64,000 nt of DNA from Flavimaribacter sp024343425 (lineage in GTDB: Bacteria; Pseudomonadota; Alphaproteobacteria; Rhizobiales; Rhizobiaceae): contig OZ245773.1 in assembly GCA_965227645.1 (NCBI GenBank), positions 3,720,001 to 3,784,000 of the forward strand. The letters are read 5' to 3'. The notes below the pieces were generated by a model. It worked only from the letters and a program-made list of their open reading frames with translations, was not told the DNA's origin and did no database searches. Shown piece by piece: positions 1 to 7,574 of this stretch. The position numbers and the translations under genes are program-made. How positions within the stretch are numbered: position 1 is the stretch's first letter; every line of letters begins with the position of its first letter.

Positions 1-80
1 ACGACGGAGAGGCCACGGAAAAGGCGATCGCCCACGATCTCGTCACGGCGGCAGAATTGATCGTTGAAAGTCTCGACTAG
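1..80 (+). CDS. C-terminal fragment of an unidentified protein (gene enters from the left edge)
   Basis: The frame starting at base 3 is open and ends at TAG 78-80, giving the last 25 residues of a protein (ending AAELIVESLD). Its stop overlaps that of the convergent dehydrogenase gene on the other strand. The charged helical tail would suit a GntR/FCD-type regulator, but 25 residues cannot establish a family. The call of a real gene rests only on the frame being open to the window edge and ending where the neighbour ends. Confidence 0.4.
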   Translation, partial: DGEATEKAIAHDLVTAAELIVESLD

Positions 81-1126
81 GCCGCTTGCCGTTTGGCGAA
101 GATGACGTCGCGCGCCATCTGGTCGGCTATGAGAAAACCGGGATCTCCCGTTGCCTCGACCCGACGCAGGATATCGACCGTTCTGTCGTGGATCGCGTCG
201 ATCAGTTCCATCATCTCCTCGAGACTGCGATCGCGAAAATATTCGGTCGCCACAGCGATGATGCCGCCCGCATTGATGACGTAATCCGGCGCGTAGGCGA
301 TTCCGCGTTCTTGTAGATTGTAGCCCGCGCGCTCCGTAAGGAGCTGGTTGTTGGCTCCGCCTGCAACGGCGCGCGCCCGCATGTTTTCCGCAACAAATTC
401 CGTCACCGCCCCGCCGCGCGCGCAGGGCGCCAGAATGTCAGTTTCTGCGAGTAGAATTTCTTCGTGATGACGCGGTTCTGCTTGATACGTATCGCAAATT
501 CGATCCACGTTATCCTGGTCGATGTCGGCAACCAGCAGCTCCGCGCCCTGCTCCGAAAGTTCCCGGCAGAGATTTCCACCAACGCCGCCGAGCCCCTGCA
601 CCGCCACTTTCAAACCGTCGAGGTCTGCTCTTTCGAATACCTGATGCGCCACGGCCTCAATACCCCGACGTATGCCGTACGCGGTAAAGGGCGACGGATC
701 GCCGCCGACGCCGTCTTCCGGAGAAAGACCGGATACATAGTCGGTTCGTTTCGCCACGACATGCATGTCGGCAGGCCCTATTCCCACATCCTCGGCGGTG
801 ATATAGCGACCGCCCAGCATCTCGACGCATTCGCCGAAAGCCAACAACAAGCTCTCGCGTGCGTCGTCCGGGACAGGTCCCAGAATGACGCTCTTTCCTC
901 CGCCTAACTTCAGACCGGCGAGCGCATTCTTGTAGGACATCCCTTTCGACAGCTTCAAGGCGTCAGTCAGCGCCTCGTGCGCTGACTCATAGCTCCAGAG
1001 CCGACATCCGCCCGCGGACGGACCCATAACGGTCGAGTGGATCGCAATGATGGCTTTCAGACCCGAATCCTGGTCATGGACGTGCAACACTTTCTCATGT
1101 GCGTCAAAGGCATCGTTGTCGAACAT
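77..1126 (-). CDS. Leu/Phe/Val dehydrogenase family protein
   Basis: A 349-residue NAD-dependent amino acid dehydrogenase of the leucine/valine/phenylalanine dehydrogenase family, which reversibly deaminates branched or aromatic amino acids to 2-oxo acids. Visible features are MGPSAGGCR (about 34-42), the catalytic-lysine motif GLKLGGGK (71-78), TAEDVG (110-115) and the dinucleotide-binding GLGGVG (178-183). Length fits the family (about 350). It appears to be the last gene of a leftward group with the thioesterase, the broken TRAP gene and the broken SDR, so it may once have served catabolism of an imported acid. Substrate cannot be told from sequence. Confidence 0.9.
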   Translation of the reverse strand: MFDNDAFDAHEKVLHVHDQDSGLKAIIAIHSTVMGPSAGGCRLWSYESAHEALTDALKLSKGMSYKNALAGLKLGGGKSVILGPVPDDARESLLLAFGECVEMLGGRYITAEDVGIGPADMHVVAKRTDYVSGLSPEDGVGGDPSPFTAYGIRRGIEAVAHQVFERADLDGLKVAVQGLGGVGGNLCRELSEQGAELLVADIDQDNVDRICDTYQAEPRHHEEILLAETDILAPCARGGAVTEFVAENMRARAVAGGANNQLLTERAGYNLQERGIAYAPDYVINAGGIIAVATEYFRDRSLEEMMELIDAIHDRTVDILRRVEATGDPGFLIADQMARDVIFAKRQAA

Positions 1127-1179
1127 TGCTGCTCTCGCTGATCTGTCTGTTCCGGCCCGCTGTTTCCTGCGAGACCGTC

Positions 1180-1596
1180 TTAGTCGTCACCCATCAACTG
1201 TTCGATCCGTTCGCGAATGGAAGGCACGACTTCCATGGCCGCGCGTTTCTTGAGATCGAACTGAACCGTCACGGATTCCATCTCGGCGGCAATGTCGCCT
1301 GTCGTAGCGTTATGCATCACAAACATGTTCGTCAGCGATTTGGTCCCCACCTTCACCACACGTCCGGTCACGAGTGTGAGAGCGCCGGCGGACAGTTCCG
1401 CCTTATAGGTAACGGATGTGCGCACATCGGCCAGTCCGACGCCGGATTGGAGCTGCTCTTCGCCGAAGCCGATTGTACTGAAAAGATGGTAGGAAGCATC
1501 ATCGAACATGGCCATGTAATGCCGCGTCGTCAGGTGTCCCATGACATCGCACAACCACGGATGGACCACGCCCCTGTAGCATTCGATTGGTTTCAT
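1180..1596 (-). CDS. acyl-CoA thioesterase, 4HBT hot-dog fold
   Basis: A 138-residue single hot-dog domain. The motif CDVMGHLTTRHYM (about 16-28) matches the DxMGHxNN-type active site of 4-hydroxybenzoyl-CoA/YbgC thioesterases, with Asp17 as probable catalytic residue. The frame stays open far upstream, but the start at 1596 gives exactly the usual N-terminus of the family (MKPIECYRG). It lies 17 bases downstream of the TRAP fusion gene and 53 bases upstream of the dehydrogenase, on the same strand. It probably hydrolyses a short acyl-CoA in the same lost or damaged pathway. Confidence 0.85.
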   Translation of the reverse strand: MKPIECYRGVVHPWLCDVMGHLTTRHYMAMFDDASYHLFSTIGFGEEQLQSGVGLADVRTSVTYKAELSAGALTLVTGRVVKVGTKSLTNMFVMHNATTGDIAAEMESVTVQFDLKKRAAMEVVPSIRERIEQLMGDD

Positions 1597-1613
1597 CGTT
1601 CGATCCCGTATGT

Positions 1614-2156
1614 TCAGTTCATTTGAGACGGTAGCCAGAGCGCGAGACCCGGCCACAGGAAAAGCATCGCGACATTCAGTGCGATGAGCAGAACGAACGG
1701 CGCGGCGCCACGGAAGATTTCGCCTATCGGAACCGATGTTGCAACCCGTCTGAGCACGAACACATTCAGACCGACGGGAGGCGTAATCAGCGCTAACTCG
1801 ATCATCATGGTGATGAATATGCCGAACCAGACCTTGTCGACGCCCAGCGCAACAATCACGGGAATAACGAAGGGAAGCGTCAGGATAAGCATGCTGCCTG
1901 CGCCGTATTCCTTGAACGCAAGCTCTCCGCCTGTCGCCGTGGAGACATTCTCCAGAGCCTGTCGCCAGATCGGCGGGACGATGGACGCCGGCGGAGCCGG
2001 ATGCCCGAACTTCAGTTCCGTCATAGCGCCGGAGGACCCGGACGGAGCGGTAACCGTTTTGCCGGCCATCCAGTCTTCGACCAGATCGGCGCGTGCAACA
2101 CCGGGTACTGCGAGACAAATTCCTGCCAGTAATAAAAGCGACTTGTGCATGTTCAC
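1614..2156 (-). pseudogene. TRAP transporter remnant: DctP N-terminus fused in frame to DctM C-terminus
   Basis: A 180-residue frame made of two unrelated halves. Residues 1-88 are the start of a DctP periplasmic solute-binding protein: a signal peptide ending about ARA (21-23), a linker, then ELKFGHPAPPASIVPPIW. Residues from about 90 on are the last transmembrane part of a DctM large permease (ITPPVGLNVFVL at about 124-135, then a final hydrophobic helix and LALWLP). Most of dctP, all of dctQ and most of dctM are missing. The junction lies near 1881-1896. A single in-frame deletion in a former dctPQM operon is the simplest explanation. The product cannot be a working transporter, although it is still open and has a signal sequence. 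Confidence 0.8.
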
Positions 2157-2261
2157 CTACCTGTTTTTCAATTCGGACTTCGGTCAGTCGCCGAAGTCTC
2201 CCCTCATTTTCGAAGTGGTGGGCCTGCTGTTGGGATGCCTTACATGAACCGGGGCAAAGCC

Positions 2262-2812
2262 TTACATTCCTGCCGAGAAGCCTTCGTCGGCAAGCACACA
2301 TGACCCGTGCATGGCGCGGCTGTCCTCGGAGACGAGGAAGCGAGCGACATTGGCCATTTCATCGACGGTCGAATAGGTGTGACCGCTTGGCGTACGGGCC
2401 GCCATTACATCCAGAAACGGCTTCAGCTCCGGATTGGTGCGGATATCCTCGTTCATCGGGCTGGCCGTGTTGCCCGGCGCCACGCAGTTGACGTTGATTC
2501 CGCTCGGCGCCAGCTCGTTGGCGAGAGCGCGGGTCATCATGATGATCGCCGACTTTGTGGCGCAGTAGAGCGCGTAGCCTCCCAAACCCATGACGCCGGC
2601 TACGGACGCGAAGTTCACGATCTTGCCGCTGCCGTTTTCCTTCATCACCGGAACGACGGCGCTGATCATGTTCCAGGTGCCCTTCATGTTGATATCGATC
2701 ATCCGATCGGCCTCACTCGGGTCGGTTTCTCCGGCCGGCGTGGGATAGAAAACGCCGGCGCAATTGACGAGGATGTCGATATCACCGAGATCGGCGTTTA
2801 CCGATCCAGCGT
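2262..2812 (-). pseudogene. short-chain dehydrogenase (SDR), N-terminus lost
   Basis: The last 147 codons of an SDR are open from an internal Met at 2702. Reading upstream in the same frame gives more SDR sequence (DIDILVNCAG, matching the LVNNAG motif), back to about 2812. There it joins an IS3-family orfB remnant. The catalytic part is present (ASVAG then YALYCATK), but the TGxxxGIG cofactor-binding start of about 70 residues is gone, so the protein cannot bind NAD(P) normally. It is the first surviving piece of the leftward gene group and appears to have been cut by insertion and later deletion of the IS. Confidence 0.8.
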
Positions 2813-3085
2813 CTGCTTGGCTGGCAGATAGGATTGCTCCACGAGCCGGATGATCTCCAACTTCTCAGATGCGGGGTATCTCATCCTTCGTCTTCCCCAT
2901 CCCCGGTCATGCTTTTTTTGAGAAGGCGAAGTTCCAATGCCTATTCGGCAACCACCTCCTTCAGATCCCGAGCCTCCTTGCGCGGTCCTTTGATCTCATC
3001 GGTATTGGCTTCCCGCATTGTATCCCCGGCCAGCCGCTTCTCTTGCTCTTGATTTCCAGAGTCTTGTTTTGCATTCTCTATTTAA
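2798..3085 (-). mobile_element. IS3-family insertion sequence remnant (end of orfA, start of orfB)
   Basis: Read on the minus strand, 3085 to 2881 gives the end of an IS3-type OrfA (KRLAGDT, then ARDLKEVVAE, an amber codon where Gln is expected, ALELRLLKKSMTGDGEDE and a stop). OrfB then begins with overlapping ATGA at 2884 (MRYPASEKLEIIRLVEQ) and runs 28 codons to TAA at 2798-2800, where the sequence passes into the SDR gene. Both ends are lost and I see no terminal inverted repeats. It cannot move. Because the internal stop is in a fragment, it says only that the copy is old. Confidence 0.75.
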
Positions 3086-3135
3086 ACCGCTGAATAGCTA
3101 CTAGGCCGATAGTCTCTTGGGGGGCCACCTCAATA

Positions 3136-3804
3136 ATGCGTTTGTGTTTTCTGGCAGTGCTTGTCGTGTGTTTGGTTCCACTGTTTCCTACAGAATCAGA
3201 CGCAAAGTCTTGTGTTATTTCGGACCCAACAGATCGCGCTCTGAATGTCAGGGAAACACCGAATGGCCGGGTCATAAACAGGCTCAAGAACGGGCGGACG
3301 GTGGAAATTACGCAATTTGAAAATGACTTAAAAGGCAGACCGTGGGGTTATGCCACGGGCTACTATGAGGGCCGCTTCCGGAATTGGGGATGGGTTTTCA
3401 TGGCGGCGGTCGCCTGCGATGGCGCACAGGATATTTCGCAAGTTGATGGCAAATCGTGTGTTGTTGCAGATCCGGTTGATCCAACACTGAACGTACGTGC
3501 CACACCGAATGGAGAATTGATCAACCGCCTCCGCAACGGCAGGAAGATCAAAATAACCGAGATCCGGAACGATGCGCGGGGCCGCCCTTGGGGGTTCGCC
3601 GTTGGGAATTACCAGGGCCAGTTCCGAAACTGGGGTTGGGTCTTTCTGCAAAATGTTGATTGTTCAGGTCTGCAGCCTGACCAGGCAGTCGCCGCAGATC
3701 CCGGTCACTCAGAGGCGCCAATCACATCATCGATTGAAATCGAAGTCAAAAAGCCGAGCCCGGAGCAGCAGCAGGACTTCAATGCATGGCTGGGCATAAG
3801 CTGA
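3136..3804 (+). CDS. secreted protein with two SH3-like domains
   Basis: A 222-residue protein with a signal peptide (hydrophobic 4-16, likely cleavage after SDA at 21-23). Two tandem SH3b-like domains follow, about residues 24-94 and 104-176. Both begin with SCVxxDPxDxxLNVRxTPNG, keep GRPWG and end with RNWGWVF, so they are a recent internal duplication. A Pro/Glu-rich tail follows. SH3b domains usually bind peptidoglycan or proteins in the periplasm. The stop overlaps the start of the next gene (ATGA), so the pair is translationally coupled. The region is visibly AT-richer than most of the window and lies between two IS3 remnants. Confidence 0.8.
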   Translation: MRLCFLAVLVVCLVPLFPTESDAKSCVISDPTDRALNVRETPNGRVINRLKNGRTVEITQFENDLKGRPWGYATGYYEGRFRNWGWVFMAAVACDGAQDISQVDGKSCVVADPVDPTLNVRATPNGELINRLRNGRKIKITEIRNDARGRPWGFAVGNYQGQFRNWGWVFLQNVDCSGLQPDQAVAADPGHSEAPITSSIEIEVKKPSPEQQQDFNAWLGIS

Positions 3805-5366
3805 TGCCAGTGAGCATTAGGAAACTGTGCACGGGCGGAATTGCAAGGCTGCTCACATTTGGGTGGCTATGCTGCTTAACCATGCCTCTTTTCATGGTCC
3901 AGCCATCAATGGCCTTTGAGGAAGCATTTGGCGGGATCGGCGCAAATGCGACAGGGTCCCGTGTCACCATGAATAATGTCACCTTTGCCTATGAAGCCAA
4001 AGTGAGCGTCAAAAGCTTGCTGGGGGAGCCAGTCGTTGCAGCTTCGTTTCGTTGGTTGCTTGATCCCGATGCCAGCGCCGTGGAATTGCGGGTCCTTTCT
4101 GGAGATAAGCTTGAAGAGCGTCTCGTACCGGTAAGCGAGTTTGGTGAAGAGGCGACCAAGCAACTGGGTATTTCCAATGTGAAACTGCGCCTGGTGGTGC
4201 AGGCTGGCAAGAACAAGTATGTCATGTTTATTGACGCTGGCGCGATCGCAAAGGGGGATGGGAAAAGCTGGTCATACAATGTTGCGGGGTCACCGAACTA
4301 CGACAGGTTCTTGCTAAGCAGTTTTGCGTCCGAAGACGCACCGAACCTTTATGTTTCTGCAGAAGAGGCAAGAACGGCGATGAAAAGCGGCTTGCAACCA
4401 GACTCTTTGAGTGTTCATTCTTTTTCGGTGTCTGACCAAAAACTGGTTCGGTGGTACGAGAACAACAGCAAGGAACGCAGAATTCCGGGCAGGATTTCGC
4501 TCCTGCGCCGTTTGTCGGAGTCTGTTGAAAGAAATTTCGGCTATGACGTCGATATTGATGCCATGTTGCAAAGCGCAGAACAGGCTGGCCTTGCTGTGTC
4601 AGGCGACAGGTTGGCTCGATACCAGGCACATTATGACACACTCACCGAATACATAGACAAACTGAAGGATATCCCGGAGCGCTTCCGCGAAAGCGGAAAC
4701 GAAAAGGCCTATGCGGAAGACGTAGCCAGCATCGATGAAGAGATCCGAAAACAGGATGCCGCGCAGGTCGCGAACAATAACACGACCGAACAAGAGCCAT
4801 CGAAAGCCACTTCCAGTGCGGCGAGACCGGCTTCAGGCGATGAAGAGGGTTACGTGTTGCACCATGCTTACGTCCGCACATACCGGGCGAATGAGGAGAT
4901 GCCGGATTTCCGAGTTGGTGGAGACTGCCCGCCTCCATATCCAAGAAGCAGCCGAGGTCCAATGCGCAAAGTTAAGTGCGTTGTGCGCGAACTCTATCCG
5001 GTCTGGACGATTCACAGCCTGTGTCATCACAACACCAAGAAAATAACCCGCGTTGCCCATGACTCCAGAGGGCTGGTTGTTTCTTATATTCCCGAAGACA
5101 GGTTTGCTGCCCGAACCCTGCAGAAGTGGGGCGAAACGGAAGTTTCGGACTACGCACGAAGTGAGGCAGCATACGCAGGGTTGTTCGATCAAATGTTTGA
5201 GAAAATCCAGGAAGGCACAAGCGGAAAGGTGATGGAAACCTGGGGGGATACAAGAAAGTTTACCAGCAAGTGGAATGATCTTGTGAAATTCCGGGCCGCA
5301 ATGCGTGCGATTAATTGCGCCAGCGATGACTATGGTCAATTCAATAGAAAGCCAAACTTGAATTAG
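3804..5366 (+). CDS. secreted protein of unknown family, 520 aa
   Basis: The start at 3804 overlaps the previous stop (ATGA). An in-frame ATG 18 bases earlier lies inside the upstream gene and is less likely. The protein has a twin-hydrophobic signal region (about 12-35, LLTFGWLCC then MPLFMVQPSMA). An N-terminal part of about 150 residues is rich in beta-type hydrophobic patterning. A helical, charged middle (about 190-310) and a low-complexity Asn/Thr/Ser linker come next. The C-terminal region has several cysteines (GGDCPPPYP, KVKCVV, SLCHHN, INCASDD). I do not recognise the family. Coupling to the double-SH3 protein suggests they act together in the periplasm. Base composition unlike most neighbours, and flanking IS remnants, suggest acquisition. 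Confidence 0.75.
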   Translation: MPVSIRKLCTGGIARLLTFGWLCCLTMPLFMVQPSMAFEEAFGGIGANATGSRVTMNNVTFAYEAKVSVKSLLGEPVVAASFRWLLDPDASAVELRVLSGDKLEERLVPVSEFGEEATKQLGISNVKLRLVVQAGKNKYVMFIDAGAIAKGDGKSWSYNVAGSPNYDRFLLSSFASEDAPNLYVSAEEARTAMKSGLQPDSLSVHSFSVSDQKLVRWYENNSKERRIPGRISLLRRLSESVERNFGYDVDIDAMLQSAEQAGLAVSGDRLARYQAHYDTLTEYIDKLKDIPERFRESGNEKAYAEDVASIDEEIRKQDAAQVANNNTTEQEPSKATSSAARPASGDEEGYVLHHAYVRTYRANEEMPDFRVGGDCPPPYPRSSRGPMRKVKCVVRELYPVWTIHSLCHHNTKKITRVAHDSRGLVVSYIPEDRFAARTLQKWGETEVSDYARSEAAYAGLFDQMFEKIQEGTSGKVMETWGDTRKFTSKWNDLVKFRAAMRAINCASDDYGQFNRKPNLN

Positions 5367-5376
5367 GCTGAGACTC

Positions 5377-5951
5377 CTAATGGCCAAATCTGCTTAGGCT
5401 CAGGACCGGCGTTGTCATGTCTGGATGGCGCCCGTTTGGCAATATGATTTCAGGCGATGGTCCGACAATCCGCCGGGCGTATGCAACAATGACGAAAGCG
5501 ACGTAGACGAAGCCCTGCCAGGTGGCCACGTAGGTGAAATCCGAAACCCGGAGCCTGTTCGGCGCGGGAGCTTTGAACCGGCGGTTCACCCCGTCGAGTG
5601 GGCTGGGCGCGGATTTGTCCGGTAACGTCGTTTTGATCGGCTTGCCACGGATGATCCCCTGAAGACCCATGGCCTTCATAAGTCGAGCCACGGTGCATCG
5701 GGCGGTATCGAAGCCCTCCCGCTGCAATTGCCGCCAGACCTTGCGCACGCCATAGACCCGGAAGTTCTCCTCAAAGATACGGCGGATCTCGATCTTCAGA
5801 GCGATATCGCGGCGGGCGCGGGCTGATAGCCGGTCCACGTCCTCACGCTTGGCGATGTTGTCGAAATAAGTCGACGGGGGGCAATCGGCAACAATCGGCA
5901 GATCGGCTCGACCCCAAACACCGGATGGTGTTCATCGATGAAGGATATCAT
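5377..5951 (-). pseudogene. IS3-family transposase OrfB, frameshifted and truncated
   Basis: From 5951 the frame reads MISFIDEHHPVFGVEPICR and LLPIAP, then leaves the transposase frame at a run of six C (about 5875-5881, minus strand) where the family would have four. The correct reading resumes with SARARRD and continues (RIFEENFRVYGVRKVWRQLQ) to the first catalytic Asp region VSDFTYVATWQGFVYVAF. After ARRIVG it turns into about 25 unrelated codons before the stop at 5377. The other two DDE residues are missing. It is inactive because of both the frameshift and the lost 3' half. Confidence 0.8.
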
Positions 5952-6328
5952 CGCTTCAATGGGCGGTCGAGCTCCGCCTGGGCAAAATAACCAGATGCCT
6001 TGCGCAATATCTCATTGGCCTGACGAAGTTCGCGGTTCTCCCGCTCAAGAGCCTTCATCTTCTCCGCCACATCGCTCGGCAGGCCCGCTCTTTTGCCGCT
6101 GTCAACCTCGGTCTTCTTGACCCATTCATGCAGCGTCGCAGGCGAGCAGCCAATCTTGGCGGCGATTGAGGAAACGGCCGCCCACCGGGACGGATGTTCG
6201 GCTTCGTGGTCCAGCACCATGCGGATGGCTCGCTGACGCACTTCAGGTGAAAATTTGTTCGTTGTCTTGCTCATATCGACTCCACTTTCTCAAAAATTCG
6301 GAGCCTCCGGCAAATCCGGTGCGGTTCA
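5465..6328 (-). mobile_element. IS3-family element, partial and inactivated
   Basis: A leftward IS3-family element with a complete orfA and a damaged orfB. The orfA-proximal end appears to lie at 6328, where the minus strand reads TGAACCGCACCGGATTTGCC, which resembles inverted-repeat ends of this family. The other end is missing: transposase sequence stops at about 5465, after the first part of the DDE domain. A frameshift also interrupts orfB. It is not the same element as the remnant at 2798-3085, whose OrfA is of a different type. Confidence 0.75.
5948..6274 (-). CDS. IS3-family transposase OrfA
   Basis: A complete 108-residue OrfA. An N-terminal helix-turn-helix of the transposase_8 type (FSPEVRQRAIRMVLDHE, then CSPATLHEWVKK) binds the IS ends. 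A leucine-zipper-like coiled coil follows (EKMKALERENRELRQANEIL, about 73-92) and the usual AQAELDRPLKR tail. The stop overlaps a candidate orfB start at 5951, the usual IS3 arrangement in which OrfAB is made by programmed frameshifting. The gene looks intact, but the partner orfB is broken, so transposition would need a transposase supplied elsewhere. Confidence 0.9.
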   Translation of the reverse strand: MSKTTNKFSPEVRQRAIRMVLDHEAEHPSRWAAVSSIAAKIGCSPATLHEWVKKTEVDSGKRAGLPSDVAEKMKALERENRELRQANEILRKASGYFAQAELDRPLKR

Positions 6329-6748
6329 CTTATACCCTGATAGCTCGAACAAATTCCCTGTTATCGTTTGCCGGGAATTTGTACTCAAACAGCTGAATTG
6401 TTTTGTTGAATTTGAGTTTTCATCTTGATTCGGCCCAAAGATCGCTAAATTCCCTGTAAACTCCCGCGTTACAGGGAAATTTCCTGCAGAGACTGGTTAG
6501 CTCAAGACTGGCAGCTCAGCCAACAATTCCAGGCTCATTTCCGATTTCTGCATACAAGCATTCGGCGACCGCAAGTCGGGTGACAAGCTTCCAACGCAGA
6601 TCATTGAAGATGATATCAAGCTTTCCCGGTAATTTCCGTATACCTTCCCGTAGCAACGAATGAGCCTCGAAGTCGATGTTCCGGGCGATCAGGGAGTCAA
6701 CGATGCGCCGGAGAGAGATATTGCGGCTGGTCGACTTCCCAGTCGTGC
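6329..6748. other. intergenic stretch with AATTCCC/GGGAATT motifs; no confident gene
   Basis: About 420 bases between the IS end and the Ntn-hydrolase gene. The first 150 are AT-rich and carry several copies of an AAATTCCCTG-type motif (6349, 6447) and its reverse (GGGAATTT at about 6374, CAGGGAAATTT at about 6472). Two of these pair as the hairpin annotated at 6450-6478. The minus strand holds an open frame of 92 codons (6516-6794) that overlaps the end of the next gene. Its downstream half reads plausibly (IARNIDFEAHSLLREGIRKL), but no family or start supports it, so I do not call it a gene. Confidence 0.5.
6450..6478. repeat. perfect 10-bp inverted repeat (hairpin)
   Basis: TTCCCTGTAA (6450-6459) and TTACAGGGAA (6469-6478) are exact reverse complements around a 9-base loop. 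No T-run follows on either strand, so a classical intrinsic terminator is unlikely. The arm sequence recurs nearby as AAATTCCCTGTTA (about 6349), suggesting a small repeat family rather than a single operator. Confidence 0.6.
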
Positions 6749-7444
6749 TCAATCGAAAATGTCTGCGATGACGGCTTGTTCGGCATGCTCCCATCGACGC
6801 ACCACGTCGCCTACCTGTTCAATTTCTTCGTCGCTGAGGTGGTGGGCGCCTTCCTCGTTGATGCGACACAGGCTGAATGGCTCGCCGACGCTGGCCGAAG
6901 TCAGGTCGAGCGCCTGCAATACGCGCAAGACCGCCGCGCAGCCGAATTGCAGTGACCTCTCGGTCAAGTGGAAATGCGACAGCAAAGAGCCCGCCTGCTG
7001 CGCCATGGGCGCACCGCTGCCGATTGCATGGAAACCTATATCGGCATAGTGCCCGATCATTCCCGAGGGCGTTATCTCCAGGATCCATGGTTCGCCGTCC
7101 CGCCAACCGGCGGCCATGACATAGGCCGACGGCGTTCCGCCGCCTTCTTCGCCCGGCACGTCTGGGATGAACGTTTCGTAGTGATGTTCAAGTATCGGCA
7201 GCACCTGCGCCTGTAGCGCCCGACCGATGTCTGGCGCTTCCAGTATCGCGGCGCTGTTTTCATTGAATTTGCGTTCTACATCCGCAAGCACCGATCGTGC
7301 GCCGCTTCCGCCCCATGCCGCCAGTTCGCCCAGGGGGTGAAGTTTCTCGGCGGGATATGTCATGCCACGCCCCTTGTCCGTGATCTGGGAATCCGAGCCA
7401 AGCACCACTCCGTCTCGGCACACGGTGGCAAGCACAACAGTCAT
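6749..7444 (-). CDS. proteasome beta-subunit-like Ntn hydrolase
   Basis: A 231-residue protein of the 20S proteasome alpha/beta superfamily. Thr2 directly follows the initiator Met. Counting Thr as position 1, Asp falls at 17 (VLGSDSQ) and Lys at 33 (YPAEKLH), the exact catalytic spacing of proteasome beta subunits. GGSGA (about 45-49) fits the strand-turn after Lys33, and the IGSGAP near 141-146 supplies a Ser-Gly like the usual Ser129. There is no propeptide and no signal peptide, so it should be cytoplasmic and activated by Met removal. It does not have the Anbu operon around it (no transglutaminase, alpha-E or ATP-grasp genes), and no unfoldase is nearby. It is closer in size to bacterial BPH-type homologues. 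Confidence 0.75.
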   Translation of the reverse strand: MTVVLATVCRDGVVLGSDSQITDKGRGMTYPAEKLHPLGELAAWGGSGARSVLADVERKFNENSAAILEAPDIGRALQAQVLPILEHHYETFIPDVPGEEGGGTPSAYVMAAGWRDGEPWILEITPSGMIGHYADIGFHAIGSGAPMAQQAGSLLSHFHLTERSLQFGCAAVLRVLQALDLTSASVGEPFSLCRINEEGAHHLSDEEIEQVGDVVRRWEHAEQAVIADIFD

Positions 7445-7574
7445 GTAGTTTTCCTCACAGGTCGTGTTTCCTGGGCATGCCGCTCGCGCATGTACTGGGC
7501 AGATCGCGATGAGCGTTGGATTGTAAACAACGCTTCACTTTGAATGGTTCCACATCCCGGCTGAAGCCACCCGC

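Noticed and set aside
6516..6794. A 92-codon minus-strand frame downstream of the Ntn-hydrolase
   Set aside because: It begins inside the neighbouring gene, has no ribosome site and no family resemblance. The later half might be a remnant, but the evidence is too weak.
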